Shown here: in pieces, positions 26,247-32,255 of the stretch | How the letters are laid out: each line of letters opens with the position of its first letter | Position numbering within the stretch: position 1 is the stretch's first letter | NCBI RefSeq assembly: GCF_003815975.1 | Contig: NZ_CP033932.1 | Location: 3,515,501-3,579,500 of the forward strand | Length of the DNA stretch: 64,000 nt | Origin: Chryseobacterium bernardetii | Lineage (GTDB): Bacteria > Bacteroidota > Bacteroidia > Flavobacteriales > Weeksellaceae | Direction: 5' to 3' | The notes under the pieces: generated by a model | What the model saw: only the letters and a program-made list of their open reading frames with translations | The model's database searches: none | What the model was told of the DNA's origin: nothing | Translations under genes and position numbers: made by a program

Positions 26247-26877
26247 AAAAGTTGTACAGGGTCCTATCAGGGATAAAGAGAAGACCAAACAGAAACTGTT
26301 GGCCGCAGTTGGTAAAATTTTAAGAGTAAAAGGTTACTCTGGCCTAAAAGTAAGCAAAATTGCAGCAGTAGCTGGTTTTGATAAAAAATTGATCTACGAG
26401 TATTTCGGAAGTACTGATAAGTTGATTGATGAATATATCAAATCTCAGGATTACTGGAGTAATAACCTTGCAGGCGGTACCGAAATTGACCTTAGTGACG
26501 GAGGTAAGGAACTGTCTAAAATTGCTTTAATTAATCAATTTGAAAGCCTGAAGAAAGATAAGGAACTTCAAAAAATTATTCTTTGGGAACTTTCTGAACA
26601 TAAACCTATCCTGAGGAAACTTGCTGATGAACGTGAAGAAATGGGGGATGTGATGTTCAAGAATATTACAGATCCTTATTTTGGAGAAGACAAGGCAAAA
26701 AGATTCAGAGCGATTATGGCATTGCTGATTTCAGGAGCCTACTATCTGAATATTCATACCGCTGCTAATGGAAGTACATTCTGTGGTTTGGATATGAAAA
26801 GTGAAGATGGCAGATCTGAAATTGAAAAAGCAATAATTGATATTGTTGACTTTGCTTATCAGGACAAAAATAAATAA
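26239..26877 (+). CDS. TetR-family regulator overlapping the alpha-oxoamine synthase gene
   Basis: A 212-residue protein from the ATG at 26239. An upstream TTG/ATG would extend it into the preceding gene and is unlikely. Residues ~15-65 form the TetR HTH (GYSGLKVSKIAAVAGFDKKLIYEYF). The C-terminal ligand domain is mostly helical. The start lies 8 bases before the stop of the alpha-oxoamine synthase, implying translational coupling and probably feedback control of that gene by a lipid or acyl-CoA; the ligand is inferred. No operator was identified. Confidence 0.88.
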   Translation: MPRKVVQGPIRDKEKTKQKLLAAVGKILRVKGYSGLKVSKIAAVAGFDKKLIYEYFGSTDKLIDEYIKSQDYWSNNLAGGTEIDLSDGGKELSKIALINQFESLKKDKELQKIILWELSEHKPILRKLADEREEMGDVMFKNITDPYFGEDKAKRFRAIMALLISGAYYLNIHTAANGSTFCGLDMKSEDGRSEIEKAIIDIVDFAYQDKNK

Positions 26878-26910
26878 TGAATTAAAAGTTTTCCAATTAA
26901 TACAGAATTA

Positions 26911-26950
26911 TACTTTTGTGGATAATTTGAAAACTTTTAATTTTCAAATT
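26911..26950 (+). promoter_or_regulatory. dnaX promoter and 5'-leader hairpin
   Basis: The -7 box TACTTTTG (26911-26918) is followed by a perfect 10-bp inverted repeat, AATTTGAAAA (26924-26933) with TTTTCAAATT (26941-26950). That places a hairpin at the very start of the transcript. A second TAnnTTTG match at 26965-26972 is only 4 bases before the ATG and is probably fortuitous. Confidence 0.5.
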
Positions 26951-26976
26951 AAAACTATATTTCTTATTTTTGACCA

Positions 26977-28062
26977 ATGGAAAATTTTATAGTATCTGCA
27001 AGAAAATATCGTCCTCAGGAGTTTGACACAGTGGTAGGACAATCCCATATTACGGATACTTTAGAACATGCTATTGAAGAAAGCCAGCTCGCCCAGGCGT
27101 TACTTTTCTGCGGTCCTCGTGGTGTGGGCAAAACTACCTGTGCCAGAATTTTAGCAAGAAAAATTAACGAGAAAGACGGTAGTGTTTCAGAAGACGGTTT
27201 TGCCTATAATATCTATGAATTGGATGCAGCATCCAATAACTCTGTAGATGATATCAGGGAACTGATAGACCAGGTACGCTTTGCACCGCAGGTTGGTAAA
27301 TATAAAGTATATATCATTGACGAGGTTCATATGCTTTCTTCTGCTGCTTTCAATGCTTTCCTTAAAACACTGGAAGAACCGCCGGCTCATGCCATTTTCA
27401 TTTTGGCAACTACGGAAAAACATAAAATTATTCCAACCATTTTATCCCGTTGTCAGATCTACGATTTTAAAAGGATCACTATTGAAGACATTCAGGGACA
27501 TCTTAGAAATATTGCCCAGAAAGAAAATATCCAGTACGAGGATGATGCTTTATATCTGATCGCTCAAAAAGCGGATGGAGCATTAAGAGATGCACTTTCT
27601 ATTTTCGACAGGCTTTCTACATTCTCTCAGAGAAATATTACCCTGGCAAAAGCTGCTGAAGTACTAAACATTCTGGATTATGATCAATATCTGAACATTG
27701 TAGATCTTGCCAAAGAAAATAAAATTCCTGAAGTTCTTTCTGCATTCAATGATATTGTTAAAAAAGGTTTTGACCCACATATCTTTGTTGCCGGATTAGG
27801 AAATCACTTCAGAGATTTAATGATGGCTCAAAATACTTCAACCATAGATCTGATTGAAGTAGGAGAAAAGACAAAATCCAAGTTTATAGAGCAGGGTCAG
27901 AAATGGAATGCACAACAGCTTATTGATGGGATTGAAATCTGTAACCATGCAGATATTAATTACAAAAACTCCAAAAACCCAAGACTTACTGTTGAGATTG
28001 CATTAATGCAATTGGCTTCGCTGACTGCTAATTCAGACGTTACTAAAAAAAAAAATTCCTGA
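26977..28062 (+). CDS. dnaX: DNA polymerase III gamma (gamma/tau) subunit, gamma-length frame
   Basis: A 361-residue clamp-loader ATPase. Walker A is GPRGVGKTTCAR (~45-56), Walker B is YIIDEVHMLS, and sensor 1 lies in FILATTEKHKIIPTILSRC. The four zinc-binding cysteines common in DnaX between Walker A and ELDAASNNSVDDIR are missing here, as I recall for other Flavobacteriia. The frame stops at TGA 28060-28062, only four bases after an A11 tract (28045-28055). A -1 shift at that tract continues into 28095-28676 and gives a tau-like protein of 566 residues. This is either programmed slippage producing gamma and tau, as known for Thermus dnaX, or a homopolymer error. Confidence 0.9.
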   Translation: MENFIVSARKYRPQEFDTVVGQSHITDTLEHAIEESQLAQALLFCGPRGVGKTTCARILARKINEKDGSVSEDGFAYNIYELDAASNNSVDDIRELIDQVRFAPQVGKYKVYIIDEVHMLSSAAFNAFLKTLEEPPAHAIFILATTEKHKIIPTILSRCQIYDFKRITIEDIQGHLRNIAQKENIQYEDDALYLIAQKADGALRDALSIFDRLSTFSQRNITLAKAAEVLNILDYDQYLNIVDLAKENKIPEVLSAFNDIVKKGFDPHIFVAGLGNHFRDLMMAQNTSTIDLIEVGEKTKSKFIEQGQKWNAQQLIDGIEICNHADINYKNSKNPRLTVEIALMQLASLTANSDVTKKKNS

Positions 28063-28089
28063 TACTGGCTCCGTTTCTCAGTGAGAAAC
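28045..28089 (+). promoter_or_regulatory. Slippery A11 tract and downstream hairpin in dnaX
   Basis: Eleven A residues occupy 28045-28055. A 7-bp hairpin, GTTTCTC (28073-28079) with GAGAAAC (28083-28089) and a 3-base loop, starts 18 bases after the tract. Frame 1 stops at 28060. The -1 frame reads through as KKKFLILAPFLSEKQEMKIPEK into the tau C-terminal part. Long A runs allow RNA-polymerase slippage; the hairpin could add ribosomal shifting. Confidence 0.65.
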
Positions 28090-28676
28090 AGGAAATGAAA
28101 ATCCCTGAAAAAAGTCAGGAGAAAAAAGAACCTGTTAAAATACAACAAGCCGTACAAATTGAAAATGTTCAGGCTGCTGTTATTAACAAAACTACAAAAC
28201 CTTTATCCAGACCGGGAGTTTCTTCTGGCTTCAGCATCAATTCCTTTTTAAATAAAGAAGAAAAAACTGAAGTGGCAGAAGATATTGCCATAAAGACCGA
28301 TCATCTTCCCAAAAACCATTTTACCGATACCGATCTCCAAACCGAATGGAAGATCATGCTTAAACAGCTGCAGATAAAAAATAATTTCGTTTTTAATGCG
28401 GTAAAAACATTTAAACTGGAGAAGAAAGAAGAGAATAAGATCACCGTTTTGTTCCCTTCTGACTCTGCAAAAGTGGAATTTGATAAAATAAGTGGTGAAT
28501 TTTTTAATCATTTCAGAAGAAAAGTTCAGAATTATTCTATTGAGGTAGAATATGTGCGAGACGTTGAAAATCTGAAGATTGAGGTTGTTACCAAAAGAAA
28601 AATCTACGAGAAATTTATAGAGAAAAATCCACTTTTGAAAGATCTTGATGATTTAATGAAGTTTGATTTGACATAA
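28056..28676 (+). CDS. dnaX: tau-specific C-terminal part of DnaX, reached by -1 shift
   Basis: This frame is open from the A11 tract to the stop at 28674-28676, about 206 codons. It has an internal ATG at 28095, from which an automatic caller would predict a 193-residue protein. The sequence has a charged, low-complexity linker (SQEKKEPVKIQQ) followed by a folded region (WKIMLKQLQIKNNFVFNAVKTF, then KITVLFPSDSAKVEF). That layout fits the tau domains which bind the polymerase and helicase. With gamma it gives a 566-residue tau, a normal length for the group. Independent translation from 28095 seems unlikely but is not excluded. Confidence 0.75.
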   Translation, partial: FLILAPFLSEKQEMKIPEKSQEKKEPVKIQQAVQIENVQAAVINKTTKPLSRPGVSSGFSINSFLNKEEKTEVAEDIAIKTDHLPKNHFTDTDLQTEWKIMLKQLQIKNNFVFNAVKTFKLEKKEENKITVLFPSDSAKVEFDKISGEFFNHFRRKVQNYSIEVEYVRDVENLKIEVVTKRKIYEKFIEKNPLLKDLDDLMKFDLT

Positions 28677-28690
28677 TTTTTATATATTTG
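28662..28690 (+). promoter_or_regulatory. Promoter of the aromatic leader/DAHP synthase unit
   Basis: TTTG (28662-28665), a 17-base spacer and TATATTTG (28683-28690) make a good Bacteroidota promoter. It overlaps the 3' end of dnaX. The predicted transcript starts near 28697, leaving a leader of about 375 bases before the DAHP synthase gene. Confidence 0.65.
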
Positions 28691-28773
28691 TCAAAGTTTT
28701 CTGCGGAAAAGAATTTTCCGGCAAAAACAAATTATAGTAAGAAACGCTAAAACAAAGACATTTCCAGAACAAA

Positions 28774-28902
28774 ATGGAAAAATTATCTAACACATATCTG
28801 TCTTTCTTTGCACCCGCTAATTATTTTAGCGGTTATTTTAGCTTTTCTGCTTCTTATTATAGAAATTTTAGAACGTATTACCGATTTTACTGGTATTGCT
28901 AA
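28774..28902 (+). CDS. Phe/Tyr-rich leader peptide (attenuation candidate)
   Basis: A 42-codon frame beginning MEKLSNTYLSFF and ending SYYRNFRTYYRFYWYC. It has nine Tyr, seven Phe and one Trp, so 17 of 42 residues are aromatic. It lies inside the long 5' leader of the DAHP synthase-chorismate mutase gene, whose pathway makes exactly these amino acids. This is the arrangement of attenuation leaders such as PheL of enterobacteria. A 7-bp hairpin (28814-28820/28826-28832) lies within the frame, followed by a T-rich stretch, and two further pairing regions follow the stop codon. Scarcity of charged tRNA-Phe/Tyr would stall ribosomes here. It is too short for the usual gene-calling limit. Confidence 0.75.
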   Translation: MEKLSNTYLSFFAPANYFSGYFSFSASYYRNFRTYYRFYWYC

Positions 28903-28924
28903 TTAAATTTCTTTCCAAAAAATA

Positions 28925-29024
28925 CAGGAGAAGTAGAGCCCTTTCATTTTCCTGATTCCTTTAAACAATTTTGAACGGCATTTTTTGAAAAGAATTATAA
29001 ATTAAATTTTATAATCAAAGGGCT
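28925..29024 (+). promoter_or_regulatory. Alternative stems downstream of the leader peptide
   Basis: Stem A pairs CAGGAGAA (28925-28932) with TTTTCCTG (28947-28954). Stem B pairs AGCCCTTT (28937-28944) with AAAGGGCT (29017-29024), and its left arm lies in the loop of stem A. The two would compete or form a pseudoknot. A T6 run (28981-28986) lies inside stem B but lacks an obvious GC-rich stem directly before it, so a classical terminator is not proven. Confidence 0.5.
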
Positions 29025-29071
29025 ATTGCTGTGAACTTAACAAAAAATACAAAAACAATAAAATTTAGAAT

Positions 29072-30154
29072 ATGAATTTAAAAGATTTAAAAAATGAGTG
29101 GATTAGCGGGCTTACACAGCCATTGATGATTGCAGGACCATGTAGCGCAGAAAGTGAGGCTCAGATGCTTGAAACTGCCAGAAGAATTAAAGAATCCAAT
29201 GCCCAGGTATCCGTATTTCGTGCAGGAATCTGGAAACCCCGTACTAAACCTAACGGATTTGAAGGAGTAGGAGTGATCGGTTTGAACTGGCTGAAAAAAG
29301 TAAAGGAGGAGTACGGTTTTAAAACAGCAACTGAAGTTGCCAATGCACACCACGTATTTGCAGCATTGGAGGCTGATGTAGATGTTCTTTGGATTGGAGC
29401 CCGTTCTACAGTTAACCCTTTCACCGTACAGGAAATTGCAATGGCTTTAAGGGGTACAGATAAGCCTGTCTTCGTTAAAAATCCTGTAAATCCGGATCTT
29501 GCTTTATGGATTGGAGCTTTGGAAAGACTTTTAGGTCAGGATATTAAAAACCTTGGTGTTATTCACAGAGGATTTTCAACATACCAAAAAACAAAATACA
29601 GAAACAACCCTAACTGGCAGATCGCCCTTGATTTCAAAAGCCAGTTCCCTAATATCCCGATGTTGATTGACCCTTCTCACATTTGTGGAAACAGAACAGG
29701 GTTGGCAGATATTACCCAGGAAGCACTCAATGTAGGTTACCAGGGAGCTATCATAGAAACTCACTCTAATCCTGATGAAGCCTGGAGTGATGCTGCACAG
29801 CAGATCACACCTGAAGTTTTGGCAGAGTTGATAGCAAATTTAAAAGTAAGAAGTACAAATCTTGCCGGCTTCGAAGGAGAAATGGGAAGGCACAGAACCC
29901 TGATCTCTGATCTTGATTTCCAATTAATTGAGCTTCTTTCCCAAAGAATGAAAATCTCAGAAAAAATCGGGAAACTGAAAAAGGAAAATGATATTGCGAT
30001 CTTCCAGCCTGAACGTTGGAAAGTAATTACCGAATATGCAACTCAGAAAGCTAAAGAAACAGGAATGTCTCAGGACTTTATTGAGAAAGTATTCAAAGCA
30101 ATTCACGAAGAATCTATTGAGGTACAGAATAATATCATGATTGATAAGAAATAA
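29072..30154 (+). CDS. Bifunctional DAHP synthase / chorismate mutase
   Basis: A 360-residue fusion. Residues ~10-260 form a type I-beta DAHP synthase (MIAGPCSAESEAQM, FRAGIWKPRTKPNGFEGVG, LWIGARSTVNPF, PVFVKNPVNPDL, LIDPSHICGNR, IETHSNPDEA). It joins phosphoenolpyruvate and erythrose-4-phosphate at the entry of the shikimate pathway. Residues ~272-355 form an AroQ-type chorismate mutase (DLDFQLIELLSQRMKISEKIGKLKK), which leads to prephenate and so to Phe and Tyr. In such fusions the mutase domain often mediates feedback inhibition. The preceding aromatic leader peptide suggests additional control by attenuation. Confidence 0.95.
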   Translation: MNLKDLKNEWISGLTQPLMIAGPCSAESEAQMLETARRIKESNAQVSVFRAGIWKPRTKPNGFEGVGVIGLNWLKKVKEEYGFKTATEVANAHHVFAALEADVDVLWIGARSTVNPFTVQEIAMALRGTDKPVFVKNPVNPDLALWIGALERLLGQDIKNLGVIHRGFSTYQKTKYRNNPNWQIALDFKSQFPNIPMLIDPSHICGNRTGLADITQEALNVGYQGAIIETHSNPDEAWSDAAQQITPEVLAELIANLKVRSTNLAGFEGEMGRHRTLISDLDFQLIELLSQRMKISEKIGKLKKENDIAIFQPERWKVITEYATQKAKETGMSQDFIEKVFKAIHEESIEVQNNIMIDKK

Positions 30155-30178
30155 ATAGCAAACATAAGATAATAGGAG

Positions 30179-30251
30179 TAGGGCTTAAGGTAAAAAGATT
30201 TTAGGAATTTAAAACATTTGTTTTCACCTATATTCTTAACCCTAAGCCCTA
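30179..30251. repeat. Inverted repeat between DAHP synthase gene and rsgA
   Basis: TAGGGCTTAAGGT (30179-30191) pairs with its inverted copy at 30239-30251, with one mismatch in 13 and a loop of about 47 bases. It may end the aromatic transcript or be an intergenic repeat. The rsgA -7 box follows directly. Confidence 0.5.
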
Positions 30252-30257
30252 ATTCCT

Positions 30258-30265
30258 TATATTTG
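30258..30265 (+). promoter_or_regulatory. rsgA -7 box
   Basis: TATATTTG matches the TAnnTTTG consensus and lies 13 bases upstream of the rsgA start codon. There is no clear TTG at the -33 distance. Confidence 0.5.
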
Positions 30266-30278
30266 TATCATATTATCT

Positions 30279-31205
30279 ATGAAAGGAAAAATCATTAAAT
30301 CTACAGGCAGCTGGTACCAGGTTTTGGAATTGGAAACAAATAAAATTTTCGAGGCCAGGATCAGGGGGAAATTCAAATTGATTAAAACAAGACTTACCAA
30401 TCCGCTTGCTGTAGGAGATTTTGTAGAATTTCAGCTGGAACAGGATGATATTGCATGGATTACGAAAATTGAGCCACGCAGGAATTACCTGATCAGAAAA
30501 TCTGTTAACCTTTCAAAAGAAGCACATATCATTGCTTCCAATATTGATCTTGCATGCTTTATTTTCACCCTGAAACATCCTGAAACCTCATTGGGCTTTT
30601 TAGACCGGTTTCTGGCATGCTGTGAAGCTTATAATATAACTCCCTTAATTCTTTTCAATAAGATTGATGTATTGCATGAGGAGGAAATTGAAATTGTGAA
30701 AGATATTGAATTTCTGTATCAGGAAATAGGGTACGATACGTTAGAAATTTCATCATACTCAAAACTGAATCTGGATCAGCTTCAGGAAATACTGAAAGAT
30801 AAAACTTCCGTGTTTTTCGGGCATTCAGGATGTGGAAAATCCACGTTGGTGAATGCTTTACAGCCTGGCCTGAACCTTAAAACCTCCGAAATCTCCGATA
30901 CCCATTTAAAAGGAAAGCATACCACCACTTTTGCACAGATGCATTTCTGGCACTTTGGCGGAAATGTTATTGATACTCCGGGAGTTCGTGAATTTGCAAT
31001 GATCGACATTGAGAAGGAAGAAGTTCAGCATTATTTCCCCGAGATATTCAAGAAAAGAGAAGAATGCAAGTTCCACAACTGCCTTCACATCAATGAACCG
31101 AAATGTGCCGTAATTGATGCTCTTGAAACAGGAGAAATTCAGCACTCGCGGTACGCTACTTATATAAAGCTGATGGATGAGGCAGAAGAGGCAGCGCAAA
31201 AATAA
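30279..31205 (+). CDS. rsgA: Small ribosomal subunit biogenesis GTPase RsgA
   Basis: A 308-residue circularly permuted GTPase. An N-terminal OB fold is followed by the G4 motif FNKID, then the P loop GHSGCGKST (181-189), and the switch motif DTPGVREF. This order (G4-G1-G3) is diagnostic. The C-terminal zinc site is visible in ECKFHNCLHINEPKC. RsgA checks maturation of the 30S subunit and hydrolyses GTP when bound to it. It is monocistronic, with its own promoter and terminator. Confidence 0.96.
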   Translation: MKGKIIKSTGSWYQVLELETNKIFEARIRGKFKLIKTRLTNPLAVGDFVEFQLEQDDIAWITKIEPRRNYLIRKSVNLSKEAHIIASNIDLACFIFTLKHPETSLGFLDRFLACCEAYNITPLILFNKIDVLHEEEIEIVKDIEFLYQEIGYDTLEISSYSKLNLDQLQEILKDKTSVFFGHSGCGKSTLVNALQPGLNLKTSEISDTHLKGKHTTTFAQMHFWHFGGNVIDTPGVREFAMIDIEKEEVQHYFPEIFKKREECKFHNCLHINEPKCAVIDALETGEIQHSRYATYIKLMDEAEEAAQK

Positions 31206-31236
31206 TAATTAAGATTTTATCGATAAATAATATAAT

Positions 31237-31263
31237 ACCTTCATTTAATATGGAGGTGTTTTT
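31237..31263 (+). terminator. rsgA terminator
   Basis: ACCTTCAT (31237-31244) pairs with ATGGAGGT (31250-31257), with one G-U pair and a 5-base loop. G and six T residues follow. Confidence 0.75.
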
Positions 31264-31385
31264 TATATCTTTTAACGGGAAAATGAGCTTACAGTTTTCT
31301 TTGATTTATTTAATGCAGATCTTTCTATTCTGTTTAATCTTAAAAAAATCTTTTTGAAAAAATAGAAAAAGTAAATTGTTTTTAA

Positions 31386-31433
31386 ATAACTCCACTTTTT
31401 TGCATAGGAAATATGTTGGATAACTCCACTTTT
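31386..31433. repeat. 14-bp direct repeat, 34-base period
   Basis: ATAACTCCACTTTT occurs at 31386-31399 and exactly again at 31420-31433. Sequence around each copy is partly similar (GCATA and CCATA follow). It may be a pair of protein-binding sites or a remnant of a repeat element; no gene overlaps it. Confidence 0.5.
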
Positions 31434-31584
31434 CCATACGATAATTTATAAAATTCAAAAAAAATAAAAAAAAAGTAATTATTTTATTGATTGGATTGAA
31501 AGTAATACTATATTAATATGATTTTATATGGTTTTTAATTTTATCAAATTAACAAAGAAATGGTTCATTTTTTGCGAATAAAAA

Positions 31585-31602
31585 ACCCAGCCGAAGCTGG
31601 GT
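31585..31602 (-). terminator. Strong UUCG-loop terminator on the minus strand, no gene assigned
   Basis: ACCCAGC (31585-31591) pairs with GCTGGGT (31596-31602). On the minus strand the loop is TTCG and the stem runs into T6. No minus-strand gene ends here: the next genes on both sides read plus. It therefore marks the end of an unannotated minus-strand RNA, or it is a repeat-borne hairpin. Confidence 0.6.
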
Positions 31603-31610
31603 AAAAACTA

Positions 31611-31631
31611 ATAACCATGAAAACTCAAATT
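31611..31631. repeat. Copy 1 of a 21-base intergenic motif
   Basis: The 21-base segment beginning ATAACCATGA and ending ACTCAAATT is matched at 18 of 21 positions at 36242-36262. Both copies adjoin strong terminator hairpins, on opposite sides. Their meaning is unknown. Confidence 0.45.
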
Positions 31632-31749
31632 AAACATGAGAATCGTAATAGAATTAACAATTACTGTGCCAAAGTTTAATTCACGATTTCTTAATAAAAG
31701 TTATTTTTATGTTAAAAAAAATTAAAATAAAAATCAAAGATATTTTTTG

Positions 31750-31757
31750 TAATTTTG
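31750..31757 (+). promoter_or_regulatory. ndk -7 box
   Basis: TAATTTTG fits TAnnTTTG and lies 22 bases before the ndk ATG. No TTG -33 element is visible. Confidence 0.5.
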
Positions 31758-31779
31758 CACCATTAAAAAATATACATTT

Positions 31780-32196
31780 ATGTCTAACATTACATTCACT
31801 ATGATTAAGCCTGATGCAGTTGCTGACGGACATATCGGTGCAATATTGGGTAAGATTGCTGAAGGAGGTTTTAAAATTAAAGCTTTAAAATTAACTCAGC
31901 TTACAGTTGCTGATGCAAAAAAATTCTATGAAGTACATGCTGAAAGACCATTTTATGGAGAATTGGTAGAATTCATGAGTTCTGGTCCAATCGTAGCTGC
32001 AGTTTTAGAGAAAGACAATGCAGTTGAAGATTTCAGAACATTAATTGGTTCTACTAACCCTGCAGAAGCAGCAGAAGGTACAATCAGAAAAATGTTTGCG
32101 AGAAGCATCGGAGAAAATGCTGTTCATGGTTCAGATTCAGACGAGAATGCATTAATCGAAGCTCAGTTCCATTTTTCAGGAAGAGAGATTTTCTAA
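31780..32196 (+). CDS. ndk: Nucleoside-diphosphate kinase
   Basis: A 138-residue housekeeping enzyme that transfers the gamma phosphate of ATP to nucleoside diphosphates through a phospho-histidine. The catalytic His116 lies in the signature [12 protein letters not shown], and the start [10 protein letters not shown] is typical. Full length for the family. It has its own -7 box and a terminator shared with the convergent fucosidase gene. Confidence 0.97.
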   Translation: MSNITFTMIKPDAVADGHIGAILGKIAEGGFKIKALKLTQLTVADAKKFYEVHAERPFYGELVEFMSSGPIVAAVLEKDNAVEDFRTLIGSTNPAEAAEGTIRKMFARSIGENAVHGSDSDENALIEAQFHFSGREIF

Positions 32197-32219
32197 GAGA
32201 ATTTCTTACAAAATAAAAG

Positions 32220-32243
32220 ATCCGGAGAATGATTTCTCCGGAT
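32220..32243. terminator. ndk terminator
   Basis: Perfect 10-bp stem 32220-32229/32234-32243 with a 4-base loop. The plus strand continues TTTGTTTTT. It lies between convergent genes and may serve both. Confidence 0.85.
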
Positions 32244-32255
32244 TTTGTTTTTACG

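Noticed and set aside
26965..26972. TATTTTTG box just before dnaX as its promoter
   Set aside because: It ends 4 bases before the ATG, which would place the transcript start inside the gene; the TACTTTTG box at 26911-26918 is better placed.
31618..31680. 20-codon frame starting MKTQIKHENRN next to the minus-strand terminator
   Set aside because: Very short, no conserved features, and the second copy of the motif at 36242 lacks the ATG.
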